Shown: positions 46,781 through 58,920 of the stretch, in pieces
Position numbering within the stretch: the first letter of the stretch is position 1
Layout: each line of letters opens with the position of its first letter
Assembly (NCBI GenBank): GCA_015680685.1
Contig: MNCI01014495.1
Span: 219,295 to 283,294 of the forward strand
Direction of reading: 5' to 3'
DNA from: Gnetum montanum
Lineage: Eukaryota > Streptophyta > Gnetopsida > Gnetales > Gnetaceae
Length of the DNA stretch: 64,000 nucleotides
Translations under genes and position numbers: made by a program
The notes under the pieces: generated by a model
Seen by the model: the letters and a program-made list of their open reading frames with translations, nothing else
Databases searched by the model: none
What the model was told of the DNA's origin: nothing

Positions 46781-46819
46781 TAAGCGAAAGCTAAAAGCTA
46801 AATGTTTAGCTTTCGCTTA
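46781..46819. repeat. Perfect 15-bp stem hairpin
   Basis: TAAGCGAAAGCTAAA (46781-46795), loop AGCTAAATG, then the exact reverse complement TTTAGCTTTCGCTTA (46805-46819). It lies about 1.1 kb downstream of the Fes1-type gene. Confidence 0.92.
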
Positions 46820-47930
46820 AACATTACACTTTCTGAGAATAAGCTACCGAGGATGGCTACTTAATAGCCACAGCCTTCAACAACATGGAGCCTTTCCTTC
46901 ATTTCCTTCCCAACCCCAACTGCCCCATCAAGTTGGATCAGTATGAATAGATACTACATCCCAATACCCGCACAAATCAGGCATGACATCCAATCCCCTC
47001 CCTAAGCAAATAAGGTTCAGGAGCTGATCCACAGTGAGGTTTTTATTATGGACTGCTAAATCGAATTCCGTTATTCGCGCGGTTCACGATTTCCCTTTTT
47101 CACCGGTAAAATTCTCCACAAATATACGCATCATGAATGCTTAAGAATTTTGTCATCACAAATATGCTATGCATCAATAACCTAATGATACGACTCCAAT
47201 CACAACTGCACATTTCCCGTCCCCCTGCGTGCTAAGCAACAATGCGTAGTGTTTGAATTCAATAAGTCATGTTTTTATGCAACTGAACTACACAAACAGG
47301 GCAATCGCTGGAAAAATTTGTCAAACCAGTTTACAGTGAAGCATCATTAAAACTGGAATATCTCGATGCCACCGATGAAACCAAAGGCAGCTCAAAACTG
47401 ATTCATTAAATCCAAATAATCAAGACAATCCTAGAACTCTTTATTGTGAAGAGAAGCTTCAATACAAGTGAGAAAAAAGTTATCACAAAAATTTACATAA
47501 AATCAAAGCAGAGGTCCCCCTCCAGATATGGCAAATGGGATTCTGTCACTTTTCAAACAAAAACTCAAGCAAATTAAGTTTTTAGCCTTTAAGACCCTTC
47601 TACCATTTTGAAAAAACACATCAGGCATGTACCTAGTGATCAAGAAGAGACATTCAATATAACAAACAAAGAGAACCAGTACCTATCTTTACTGATTATT
47701 TCATAACGAAATACAACAGGGATGTGTTAGATGCCAGCTCTAGGTAAGCTTTTGACCGCCCTAAGCCGGCATTAGATTTTCAAAATTGATACAATAGTTT
47801 CATGGAAAAAAGAGCTCTTGAAAACCAAGGCAATGAAGCAAAAACCCTCATTAAAAAACTTGAAACAGACTGTACATGTTCAGATCAATCTTAACTACAT
47901 AACTTATATGCCGTAATTCTTGTTCATGAC
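46820..47930. other. 3' flank of the Fes1-type gene
   Basis: No gene seen. On the minus strand an AATAAA (in CACAATAAAGAG, near 47449) lies about 480 bp after the stop codon and could be the poly(A) signal. Exact 3' end unknown. Confidence 0.5.
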
Positions 47931-50900
47931 CTAGCTGCTCCCAGAATTATGCTCCTCGGCTGGTAGTAATTCAGCAGCTTCATTTCTGTGATCAGCTGAG
48001 CTCGTTGAACCTGCACCAAGAAGAAGAACCGGCTGCTCCTGTTTCTCTGATGCAGTGTTGCTTGTGTTATCAGGGCGTGGTGCTGCCCAAGCTCGTAAAG
48101 GAGGCTCAAAAAACTTGCTTGCAACATCTGGTGGAAGATCATCATCTCCTGGAAGGTACAGCAATCCATCACTTTCAAGGGAGGAGGGCTCATTGTAACA
48201 TGTTTTCCATAAAGAATCAATGAAATGTCTCTCTTCTCTAGCTGCTCCTAATTCATCCTTTGACATCTGGCCAATCTTTTTTATACGATCTTGAAGAACA
48301 TGCTTCAACTTCCCATCTTCTTCACTTAGCCCAGCAGCCTGTGTCTTGCCACCACGCGTAAGCTCAAGTAGGCTTTCAAGTGCAGCTTCGCGAACATCTG
48401 CATCATCACTTGCAGCTAACTGGATAAAAAGTCGATGAAGACCCAATTTTGTAGCTGCATCACAATCAGCTTTGTCCTCGTGTAGTAGGTATTGCATTAA
48501 AAACATAGCTTTCCTAAACACAAGGAAGACACATCAAAATTCAATTCTGGCATTTCCAAGAAGATATCAGAGCTACCTGCAATCCAGAACAACATAACAT
48601 CTATATACCTCTGGAACTTCACGTTATCAGTATTTGCAGCATCCCGCAACTCTGCTAAGCCATTTCCCAAGCGAAATGCAGCAATACCAGGCTTATTGTG
48701 ACGTATTAATCCTACAACACAAGAACCCTTGTTAGAAACATGATATAGTTAACAGAGCGAGCTTAATTGTTCATACACAATGAAAACCTGAAAGTCTTTA
48801 TTCATATTTGCATATTTTAATGTATGGTATCTGCATGCATGAGGGATTAGCAGTAAATCTGCAGCACGAGATTTTGAGTCTAGCGTGTCTACCATTTCAC
48901 CATTAAGGCATCTCGAAAGGAAATCAGTATGCTAATATGATCATTCCTCCAAATCTGAAAAGTTGGTAGCTATATTATTCCTCTCAAGATCCAAAACAGT
49001 TGAGCCAGCTAAATCAAACTTAGGCCAGAAAAATACAAAATTGTTAATAGGGACTTGAAAATTGTTCTAGAAAATTTAGTGCATGTTCAGCTTTTGTTAG
49101 AAAAGCAGTAGAAGATTGCTACTAACAAAAAGCTAGTAGCTTACAAGCGAAGAAAAAACTCTAAAAGGAAAGCAGAAACAAAAATATGCAAATGTTACGA
49201 AGTAGAGGAATAAATTCACCTTCTTTCTCCCTATTTTGAGGCAAATATTCTCACCACTACAAAACCTACATCAGTGTTCTAGCTAGTAAAGAACTCTATC
49301 AAAGCTGGTATTTCAACAGTACCGTATAGGCTATTATTTCCAGCAAGGTGGATCATTTTTAAAGTTGTTTTAAATTTTTTATAGGTTGCGCTTTCAAAAG
49401 GTGATTAGATATAAATAAATAATGAGCTACATTAATAGAATTTAGAGCGCATCAATTTGAAAGAAAAATCGTTAAATTTTGTGATGATTTAAACCCCATT
49501 TAAGGGTGTGATGGTTGCAGTTAAAGGTTGGAAAGAACAGGTGACATATGACATGGAATTTCACTACCCAAGTTTCTGAAATTGACCAGATTAAAAGAAA
49601 TGCACTGAAAAATAGATATAGAATGACAACACAGAGATGACTATTCGATTTTGATTGCTAATTATTTTTAGAATAGCTGCATATGAAATGAATCCTCAAT
49701 CTTAATTTCTCAGATCCCAGGGAGGCATTTTGTGGATGTTCTCATGATATATTTTATCATATCATCTTTCTGCCCATTCAAAAGTGAACCATAGACTCGA
49801 TTACCATGTTAGTCTTGGTTCATCACTCATTACAGGTATACCAAAACGTCAAACTGATGCTAAACAAAAATATTTTTTAAAAAATTATTTTTTTTAAAAG
49901 TATTATGATCTAGCCTTTTCATGAAATATAAGAACAATATTTACATACTTACCGGAAATTGCTCCCAGTGCTTTGGTACGAGCAGTAATGTCAGAATCTG
50001 TCTTAAAAACTTCTAACAGAAGCTCCAGGCCATGTTCGTCCATAACAAGCTTTTGACTTTTTGGATTATTTTGCACAATAGTGCTGACAACTTCTGCAGC
50101 CTTTGCACGAAGCTCAGCATGGGGGTTTTTTAGGTACCCAAGAAGCGGCTTAAGACCTCCAATTGAATGCAAATCTGTAAAATTTATTCAGCCAGTTTCA
50201 AAACGATCAATTTAGAACTTACAGAGTAACAATTAATGAACAATGACAACTTTGTTGGGCACAAATGCTAAATATAAATGAAATTATCTACTTTGCAAGT
50301 GATTTAAGTGATTAACTTTAACGGCTAACTTCATCGCTCTCAAAGTCACCAGATAAAAATCTTGTAAGAACTAGTCAAAACTATGGTGGGTATGGCCTGG
50401 CAACTCTAATAGTCAATGTATAAGTTATAACTTTGACTTAATTCAGTATTATAACAATAGAAATTGCACAAAAAGAAAATTTATTCATCTCTATTTCAGA
50501 TTTTTTGTAGGCACATTTTCCTTCAAATAAGGAAATGCAGAAAATAAATAAACAACCACTGTGAAAAAAGATTTGCAGTTACCATTAGCCATGTCAATTG
50601 ACTCCACATGCTCCTGAAGCTCATCAAGAAGCCCTACAAAGGAGCATAACTCGATCAATAATAATTTTAGGTAAATACAATAACAGCAAAAAAAGATATA
50701 TTCTTCAACCAATTATACCTTCTAAATCTTCAACGGTTACTCCCTGAGAATTTAAAGTCTCCTGAGGTGTCTGCATAACAGCCGTAATCTCCTTCATTCG
50801 TTGAACCACATCAATGGTTTGTGCTTGCATCGCTTCCATAAACCACTTTCTATCCTCTTCACTGTAAACAATTTCATAAAAGTGGGCATTCAGCTTCAAC

Positions 50901-51465
50901 TAACTGTGACAAATTTTCAATCCTTCCAAATTGAATAAATATTTTAACTCGAACTCTCGTATATGGATAACTATAAAAAGCATTCCCCAGCACTATATGA
51001 GGAAGGTAAGAGTTTTATACTTTTATTACATCACTGCGGAGACCATCATGAAGACCGAGTGCATTAACTTAAAGCTCTTTAGAATGAAAGAAAAATTGCA
51101 AGCAATTTGAGGCATTAAACTAACACATTGTAAATCCGGCAACCATATGCCCAGAACATTTGGCAAAACACACCCTTCATATTCGATTCAGCTTAATAAT
51201 TTAGCCATGAAATTTTCCTTGCGTGAAAATTTCTCACAAATAGCCTAAATCCTAAGTCTTAACATGTCTGTTAAATCGAGTAAGCATCGTTCTGCAGAAA
51301 ATTTTCTTTTTCCAAAAAAACTCTAATTCGTTGACGACGAGGGTAAAAACATTTCAAAATCAAAGGAAAAACAGCTGACGTCATCTGTCGCGTTGGACGC
51401 GTACCGTCTGAATGTGAGAGACTCCATTTCAGAAGCCCTTCCCAATTCGGATTCTGACCCGCCAT
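47931..51465 (-). CDS. FES1: Fes1/HspBP1-type Hsp70 nucleotide exchange factor
   Basis: Six exons with consistent GT-AG sites and phases: 51465-51380, 50861-50719, 50633-50583, 50174-49953, 48711-48609, 48513-47931. The product is 395 aa, close to plant Fes1A proteins (about 360-400). The N-terminus MAGQNPNWEGLLKWSLSHSD and EEDRKWFMEAM are hallmark Fes1 sequences. LLDELQEHVESIDMAN and armadillo-like repeats follow (HSIGGLKPLLGYL, ELRAKAAEVVSTIVQNNP, ALGAISGLIRHNKPG, ASDDADVREAALESLLEL). The tail contains CYNEPSSLESDGLLYLPGDD and DVASKFFEPPLRAW. Fes1 proteins act in the cytosol and nucleus, release ADP from Hsp70, protect Hsp70 and support heat tolerance. The start is the first ATG in frame with the conserved N-terminus. 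No disruption seen. Confidence 0.95.
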
Positions 51466-51572
51466 GGATTACGAGAACAAAACACGAACCCAGAGATTCG
51501 ATCTTTGCGGCTTCTCAAACGCTGCAACTATAACGAAAACAACAATAATACGGACAATATCAGAAACTGCAA

Positions 51573-51584
51573 GATATATATATG
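51573..51584 (-). promoter_or_regulatory. Probable TATA box of the Fes1-type gene
   Basis: GATATATATATG on the plus strand (CATATATATATC on minus), about 110 bp upstream of the start codon. The same box is kept in the duplicated copy (about 29400). Confidence 0.55.
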
Positions 51585-51644
51585 TTTCTGAAAGCCGGAA
51601 TAGCGCACTGTAAATGGTCTCGAATCTCCGAGAACCGAAATCTG

Positions 51645-51652
51645 GAACGTTC
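51645..51652 (-). promoter_or_regulatory. Heat-shock element GAACGTTC
   Basis: The core nGAAnnTTCn is perfect (GGAACGTTCT), with a nearby partial unit (CAGAGA, and GGAACGTTGG at about 51669). It lies about 180 bp upstream of the start codon and about 60 bp from the TATA box. It is consistent with heat-shock factor control known for plant Fes1A genes. Conserved in the duplicate at 29471-29478. Confidence 0.6.
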
Positions 51653-51699
51653 TGCAGAGATCGTTTAGGAACGTTGGTAAACCATGTAGTTTTTTGTCA

Positions 51700-52215
51700 C
51701 GAGAACAACGCAATTGGTTTTAAATTTTTATTCTTCTTTTTTTCCCTTAGTTGTATTGTTTCCAGAACAACCGAGATGTTCGATTTTACAATTAACTTGC
51801 CTAAAACAGAAATCACAGTGCCCTTTTTTAATAATTTACTAAGCAGCAAAGGAGGAGAATCATGGGCGTCCAGTTACACTGACATGATTTATGATACACT
51901 TTCCAATTTCTACGTGCCTAAGTTGTGAGGAGGACCGGTGTTAATGTTAGATACGCAGATTCGTCCTTTGGTGGAGGTTGAGGAACCTTTTAATTAGGAA
52001 ATTTTAAGTTGTGTGTTTGATTCCGGTGGGTAGTCGTGGGTTATAGAGTTCTAGTTATTTAATTCAAGTTTCAATAAGATTTTTTCTCTTATTAGTGTTA
52101 GAATTTTGTTAATGAAATTAGTTTTGGGATTCTAAATTACTTCTAAGTTTCTTTTGCATAGTAATTTTTATTAGTTCCTAATAATATAGATTCAAATGCT
52201 AGTGATTATAACTTG
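51700..52215. other. Far upstream region of the Fes1-type gene
   Basis: No gene believed. It ends at 52215, where homology with the duplicate copy also ends (30034). Confidence 0.6.
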
Positions 52216-52219
52216 TAAC

Positions 52220-52690
52220 ACTTTCTTCTAGTTATGATATTAAGCTTTTTCTTAATCTTCTTAACTATAATATTCCATAAAGTTTTCAAGGAACCAGTAA
52301 AGGAAAAAGAAATGCCTAACAACTTGAAAACATCTGAATTTTCAAGCAAATGACAAAATTCATAGAGAGATGCATCTTCAAACCTTTGATTACAAAACAT
52401 AGAAGATTTTGACTAATTAAGTCCAAAGCCTCAAACTTTACAATATTGATCGACACAATAAAAAAGATTATGTGCAATAGCTTTATCACTTCTTATTATA
52501 AAAAAAGACTCGTACACAAAATGTATATTCAATAATGTAGAAACATTATTCTCAATAAAGATGCCTTGTACCAAATTAAATTATTGATCCTTCCGAATAG
52601 CATGACATAGAAAATCTACAATAAATGTCACAACCTCAAATGTTGTATATGTGTGATTATTTAATTTAAAGTTATCAAATTTTGATGTTC
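52220..52690 (-). pseudogene. LINE (L1-type) reverse transcriptase fragment
   Basis: The minus-strand frame, read with a few stops, gives DFLCHAIRKDQ, NLVQGIFIENNVSTLLNIHF (then a degraded FADD box), FIIRSDKAIAHNLFYCVDQYCKV, SKSSMFCNQRFEDASL, and VFKLLGISFSF before SLKTLWNIIVKKIKKKLN. This order of blocks is typical of plant L1-like RT just after the catalytic FADD. The Asp pair itself has been lost (VYES). No other LINE part is visible. Confidence 0.7.
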
Positions 52691-52912
52691 ACTTCACCAC
52701 ACTTGATAAATTTTCAATTCTTTTGCTTCTCAACATAGCCAAATTTAGCTTTGCTTTCCCCCTTTCACCACTCAACCAAATTTTGATTTCCCTTCCTAGT
52801 TCTTCAACACTTCCTTGCCTCTTCATCATTTAACCAACTTTCAACTTTCTCCTTATCCCCTAGCACTTAGTCAAATTTTTTTGATTTTTCCCTCCCTATC
52901 CCTCATACTTAG

Positions 52913-53841
52913 TGATGAGCAGCTAGGTACCCTTACGCCCAACCATGCGAATCACGGGCATTCACACACGACTCGGTCGAATTCCGTAGACTGTAAGTAC
53001 TTAACATACACCAGACCTCTAACCAACAAAATCCTTTGTTAGAACGGTCGTTGTCTTCTCAACCTCACTTGTGAGTATCTAGTGGCAATGGTTCAATGAG
53101 ATTGAGGCAACTGATTTTTATAGTTTTTACTTTATCTTTAGGCATCTAATTAAGGTACGGAAAGTAAGGAATGAAATATTATCTAACCTATAATTATCTT
53201 AATCTGTATCTTAACTATTCCTAGCATAAGTATCCGATCCCATTTTCCGAGCATCCTAAGCATTTCCTAACCACTACTGGGTTACCAGACGTTAGGCATC
53301 ACTGGGTTACCAATTGTTAGATTTACATTCGAGATGGTTGTACTTATGGTTTCTATGAACTGTAAATGAGTGATAACAATTAAACTAGTAATAAGAGAAA
53401 CTTAAGTAATTATCAAAGCATAGAAACATTAAACTATTAAATGCAATAAATGACTAAGTCCAAATGCTGCAAGGAATGCTTGAAAGCTTGTCTTTATTTC
53501 CGTTCACGCCAATGGGCTCAGATACATCAATGCTTGAATAAAGAGCCGGACACCTTCTTTACATCTACTACGGGCACTTGGAAAATATTCTATCTTCTAT
53601 GGGAACAAACTGCAAGAGCTTCGCTACAACTGACAAAAAGGTACCTCAATGAGGCGAAGGCCCTCTTATTTATAGAACGAAATAGGAACCGTGTAAATGG
53701 GGCCACGTCGATGCATGGAAGGATGCGTCGACGAGGCCATGTTGACGGGGCCACGTATACGGGGCTACATCGATGCAGCCGCGTATACAGGGTCCCGTAT
53801 ACGCGGCCTAGTAAACACGGTTACCAACAAACACTTCATCA
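52913..53841 (-). mobile_element. Solo LTR of the Athila-like family
   Basis: 929 bp, minus-strand orientation, TGATGA...TCATCA ends. Flanked by a perfect target duplication CTTAG (52908-52912 and 53842-53846). The plus-strand CCTCTTATTTATAG (near 53682) is the family TATA block in reverse. It carries a U3 palindrome (53779-53806) of different sequence from the others. No adjoining primer site or polypurine tract. Confidence 0.9.
53779..53806. repeat. U3 inverted repeat CCGCGTATAC...GTATACGCGG
   Basis: A 10-bp perfect stem with an 8-nt spacer (AGGGTCCC), within the U3 of the solo LTR. A second imperfect one (GTCGATGCAT...ATGCGTCGAC) lies near 53708-53740. Confidence 0.88.
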
Positions 53842-53846
53842 CTTAG

Positions 53847-55390
53847 CCATATTTCCAAGGTTTTTCTTCTTAGCTCTCTCTTCTCCATCTTCTATCCTCA
53901 TACAGGCTATGCTAATGTGGAGCTCGATGTTGTGCTTGGTGTACCATGCCCTATGCCCTGCTCATCCTAGTAGTCATTTATTTTTAATTAAAAAATTAAT
54001 TAAAATTATAAATAATAAATAAATAATAAAATTAAGAGTAACATCATACACTATGTGCCAATGGTGTGCTAGCACACTTTGTCCATCCCCCTTCCACCCA
54101 TCCACATAAAGTTTTTTTTTTTTCTAAAGCAACTACAACATCATGTGCATTGGTCACACACCTGCCATGCCTAATTATGTGTCAATCTTAGGTTGGCAAT
54201 GAACTCGCCACACACCAACTCCACGAACCAACGCTGCACTGCTAACACTAGGAAGGAAGGAAGTGGCATCCTATAACACTAGGTGACAAGTAGGTTGCAG
54301 GTCTATAGCACACTTGCTGTGCATGTTAATGCACATACTAAGGAGCCTAGTAAATGGTGTCATGGCCCTCATGACTATTGCCACCACAACCACATGTTCT
54401 TGGCTCCTCCTTTACTTTAAAGTAGCAACAACATTATAGCTTATGCTAGGTTTTTTGTCCCTTTCCTTCTCCATGGATGCTGCATGCACATTGTTATCTC
54501 TTTAGGCCTCCACTCACCTCAATCCACCTCTCTTCTCGTTGATCCACTCTCCCATAGTCTAGATCTGCAAAATCTACTCCACTCTTGTCTTTTCTCAAAT
54601 TTCATCCTCTTTTCAACCAAATCATCATCGCAAAAGTTTTGCTTGTCCTTTCTTCCTATTTAGCAAAGGTGTCAACACTACCCTTGGCATAGGCTAGGGT
54701 CATGGCTGATTGACACGATAGTTGACATAGTATGCTACAACCCACATGGCCACCACCAATGCTGCTAGCATCACAAGTTCCTTGCAAAAGTACCCAATGT
54801 GTGCATCCCTTTCCCTTGGATAAAAAAGTGAGAAAAAGCAAGACAAAAATAGCAAGCAAGATGAAGCAAAAGATGACTCACCTAGGTGCTGCCAGCATAG
54901 AGCTGAGTCCCTCCCTCTCCTCTATATGTTTCTTGGTGGAACCCACTTACCTCCTTCCCACATCTGCTCCTCTTCCTCTCACCACACAATATCATCTCCA
55001 AGCATGAAGCACAAGCTCATAAGATTTCAAATTGCAAAATATCAAACTCCTTATCTTCCTTTTTCTTTTATCTCAATTTCACTTTTCCCATGTGATGTGA
55101 GCCTAAGTGTCTTCAAACCAAGCTAACCTAGGATCATGCATTCCCACTTGGCACTGGTGTGGAATCCTCATCACTGCATTAGCTTCATATATGACCCCCT
55201 ACCCTCAATCCCAAAATGTCTCACCAAGATTCTAAAGTATCCCTAAACTCACCTAAGCTCACCTATAAGGCTTCCAAGTCTTCATAAACTTAAATTATAT
55301 GTGAAAATCAACATTAAAATCAAAATAAAAAAAATTCTATCTCTTTCTTAGTTTTCAATTTAACTTATAAATTCTCCTAACCTTGGGACT
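53847..55390. other. No recognisable gene; upstream of the Tat-type pol
   Basis: AT-rich with short T runs (54111-54124) and repeated TGTGCTAGCACAC-like words. Position suggests the gag region of the following Tat-type element, but I could not recognise any gag motif. Confidence 0.4.
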
Positions 55391-58300
55391 TTGAATTTTT
55401 TCCATGTAATTATCCTTTTCTCTCATGCTTTGCACGTCATGGACGCTATCATGCTTAGTCATTTGTGCGGACCCCTCATCCTAGATGGGCCCTATGACCA
55501 AGTTACTAAGCCTCTCATTGAAGACTTAATCAATCTATCTCCCTTAAACTCCTTAGACTTAATAATTTCAACCTTGAACATCACACATAAGGACTTGATT
55601 TTCAAAGCTAACCTTGCCTTCCTCGACTGTGAGCTAATCTAAATCAATGATCCCATCCTAAAACTCACTATCACTAACTACCAAAATAACAAGAAGATCC
55701 TGCAATTGGGGGCAAACTTGCTTGATAACCTTAAATATTCCATTGTAGCAACACTACAAAAAAATGTTATCTTTGTCTTGGGTTATGATGACATGCTAAG
55801 ATTAGAGTCATCTTTGGTTTAACACAACATCATTCTCAAGGAGGGTTCCAAGTCCATTAAGTAAAAAACTTGAAAAATGAAACTTGATTTAGCCTTAGCT
55901 ATTAAAGATGGGATCACAAAGCTTTACAAATGCAAGTTTCATATGCTCCATAAACTAGTCAGACTAGGTATCCAACATGGCAATTGTTCCTAAGAAGAAT
56001 GGAGCCATTAGAATATGCATCGATATTTGTGAACTTAATAAAGTAACATTGAAAGAAGACTTCCCCTTATCTAACATTAATCAACTCATAAACATAATGG
56101 CAAGTCATGCTTTACTTAGTTTTATGGACAACTTCTCAACTTACAATCAAATAAGAATTAACCCCAAGCATCAACATTTCATAACTTTCATGATTCTGTG
56201 AGGAACATTTTGCTATACAATAATGCCTTTTGGACTTAAGAATGCAAGGAAAACATATTAACAAGGCATTACTTTCATATCTAGTGACATAATATTCAAA
56301 ATTCCTAATGACTACATGGATAATTTAATTGTCAAGTCCATCTTAGCAACTAATCATCCCACTACTCTAGACATAGTATTGGCCTAATGTAATCAATATA
56401 ACCTCTACATGAACCCCCAAAAGTGTATTTTTAATGTAGAAATAAACAAAATTTTAAGATTCTTGGTTTTAACCAATAGTATCATGGTGAATCTTGACAA
56501 AGTTAAGGCAATCATGAACCTTCTACTTCCTAAGTACCTTAAAGACATGTGCATCTTGCAAGGTAAACTCCAATCCATTTGTTGTTTCATATGCAATCCT
56601 ATAGATCAATTTCATCGTCTTTCTCACCTCCTTAAGAAATTAGCTACCTTCAATGAGAACTTGAAGTGTTAAGGGGCCTTTTATGCGATCGACAATGCTT
56701 TTACCAACCTTCCAGTCCTTCATCACCCTCAATTTGACCTTTCCTTTTACCTTTATCTCTCTAAATCTAATCACTTCTTTGTAGCTAAGATTTGCCAATT
56801 GCACGAAGATAGTGTAGATCTCCCCATTTCTTACATCGCTCATCCTTCTCTAATTTTGAAACATGATACATTGACACAAAAAAATCTTACTTAGGCCAAG
56901 TCTTTGTCCTTAGGAAATCGCAACGCTACCTACTCAAGGTAAAGGTTCATGTGATTTACTGAGATAATGTCTTATGGTCGATCACCACCAATTCTTACGA
57001 TAATAACTACATGGTAAAATGAAAAATACACATCACTAAGTTTGATTTATCCTGCCTTGCCTAATACTCTAACAAAGGCCAAGCCATAGTGGACCTTCTC
57101 ACTTCGACCCCACTATCAAAACCTTCTACTATAACCATTCAAGCTCCTACCAAGAAGCCAAGTGATAAAGAGATAACTCCTCTCTTGATTATAACATTGA
57201 TACATGAGGACTTTGATTTCCATTTGTATTTTAATGGTTCTCATATGGGTTAAGGTTCCAATCCAGCTTGTGTTCTTCATTACAAAGGTATGAATTTCAT
57301 TTATTAAACTTATAAGTTTTATTTTCCATGCACAAATAATGTAGCTGAATACAAGAGTCTTAATTGAAGTTTTCTCTTAGAACTAAAATCAGGAATTAGG
57401 AGACTTTTTGTTCATGGTGATTCTCAACTATCATATGTTAAGTAAATAGTGAATATGCTTGCAAATTTAAACACATTCAATTCTATTTCAATTTAGGTAA
57501 GAAACTTGTTTCTTAATTGCTCAAAAAACATGTTGGCTCACACATTAGCCACTTTTTCTCTTCTTGCATATCCTATTTTTCTTAAGGATTATTTAACTTA
57601 CTCAACATCAAATACATTAATAACCCTCATGGACACACAACGCATTAACTTAATTAACTTAGAAGAAGACGAATAATACTAAGACATTATATAATACTTA
57701 CAAACTAAAGAGACTCATTGAGATCTATCTTTATCTTTAAAAAATGTTCTATGCAAATGTTCTAAGCATTTTCGTATTATAAATCCTAGTAGTTTGTGTC
57801 AAATTTCTACATCAGGCATTCTTCTACATTGTCTAAGTTGTGAGGAAGTGCAAATAGTCCTAGAACAAGTACATTCAAGTGTGTGTAATAGTCACTTAGG
57901 CTCATGATCTATCATAGCTCACATTATCTCACTAGCTTACTAATGGTCTACATTGTTTAGACATGCACATACAATAGTTAAAGTTTGTGATACATATCAA
58001 CATCATGATCCACTCATTTATGTTCTATCTCAAGAGCTTAGGACTTTAGAAATCATATGGGCCTTTTAAAAATGAGGGATGGACCTCATAGGTTTCATTA
58101 AACCTTCCTTTTCTATTGGCCATTAGTTCATCTTAACAACGATGAAGTACTTCATCATGTGAATTAAAGCTATTCCCATGAAATCTGTAACTTCCAAAAA
58201 CATCCACCATTTCATTTTAGATCATATAATTACTCACTTTGGTATTTCCCTCTACATTATTACTAACAATGAACCTCAATTCAAGATAAAAAAAAAGTTG

Positions 58301-58920
58301 TCAAATTTTGTGAATAATACCAAATAATTTAAGCATTCTCATCCCCATATTATCCTCAATCCAATGATCAAGCTGAGTCAATCAATAAGTTCCTCATCCA
58401 ATTGCTTAAAACCATGGTTCACAAGTCATAATGAAATGTGTGTACCCAATTATCCCATGTCCTTTGGATCTACCAAACAATATTTTGAATTATAACTAGT
58501 TAAACCTCTTTCATGCTTACTTATGTGTCAAAAGCAATTTTGCTAGTGGAGCTAAATGTGCCTTCTCTTTAGGTAGCCTTAAACAATAAGATGTCAAATG
58601 AGAAGAATGGCAAGATGCGTTGTGTTAAACTAAACACACTTGAAGAGAACTGTAAGAAAGCAACAATTAACATCCAAAATCATTAGGAAGTTATGCAACA
58701 TTACCATGATAAGCAAGTTAGACTACGAAAGATCAAAGAAGGTGATATTATCTTAAGGAATTTTCCTAATGTCAAAACATCTAAGTTCTCTTTGAATTGA
58801 CAAGATCCATTTATCATCCTCAAAAATCTTGGCAATGAAGCATACTATTTGGTAGACTTAGACAAGAGTCAGTACTTAGATTCTATGAAGAAAGCTTACC
58901 TCAAAATGTACTACATTTAA
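55391..58920 (+). pseudogene. Tat-lineage Ty3/gypsy pol (protease-RT-RNase H-integrase), decayed
   Basis: Reads protease/linker (LIEDLINLSPLNSLDL), then KMKLDLALAIKDGITKL. The RT starts VPKKNGAIRICID (55984) and continues with DFPLSNINQL, LLSFMDNFSTYNQI, CYTIMPFGLKNA and an active site DYMDNLIVKS (56313-56342) where the usual YVDD has become YMDN. A later RNase H-like block includes NNVAEYKSL (57338-57364), as in the second RNase H of Tat elements. The integrase region has VNI-IITNNEPQF (58260) in place of TDNGPQF. The GDIILRNFPN tail ends MKKAYLKMYYI at TAA (58918-58920). There are several frameshifts and dozens of stops. Non-functional. Confidence 0.83.

Noticed and set aside
51614-51928. 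Open frame of 104 codons on the plus strand, divergent from the Fes1-type gene
   Set aside because: It overlaps the promoter. The duplicate copy has an inserted base and an early stop in the same frame, and the product resembles nothing known.
54656-55126. Open frames before the Tat-type pol considered as gag
   Set aside because: No gag core or Cys motif could be seen, and the frames overlap on opposite strands.
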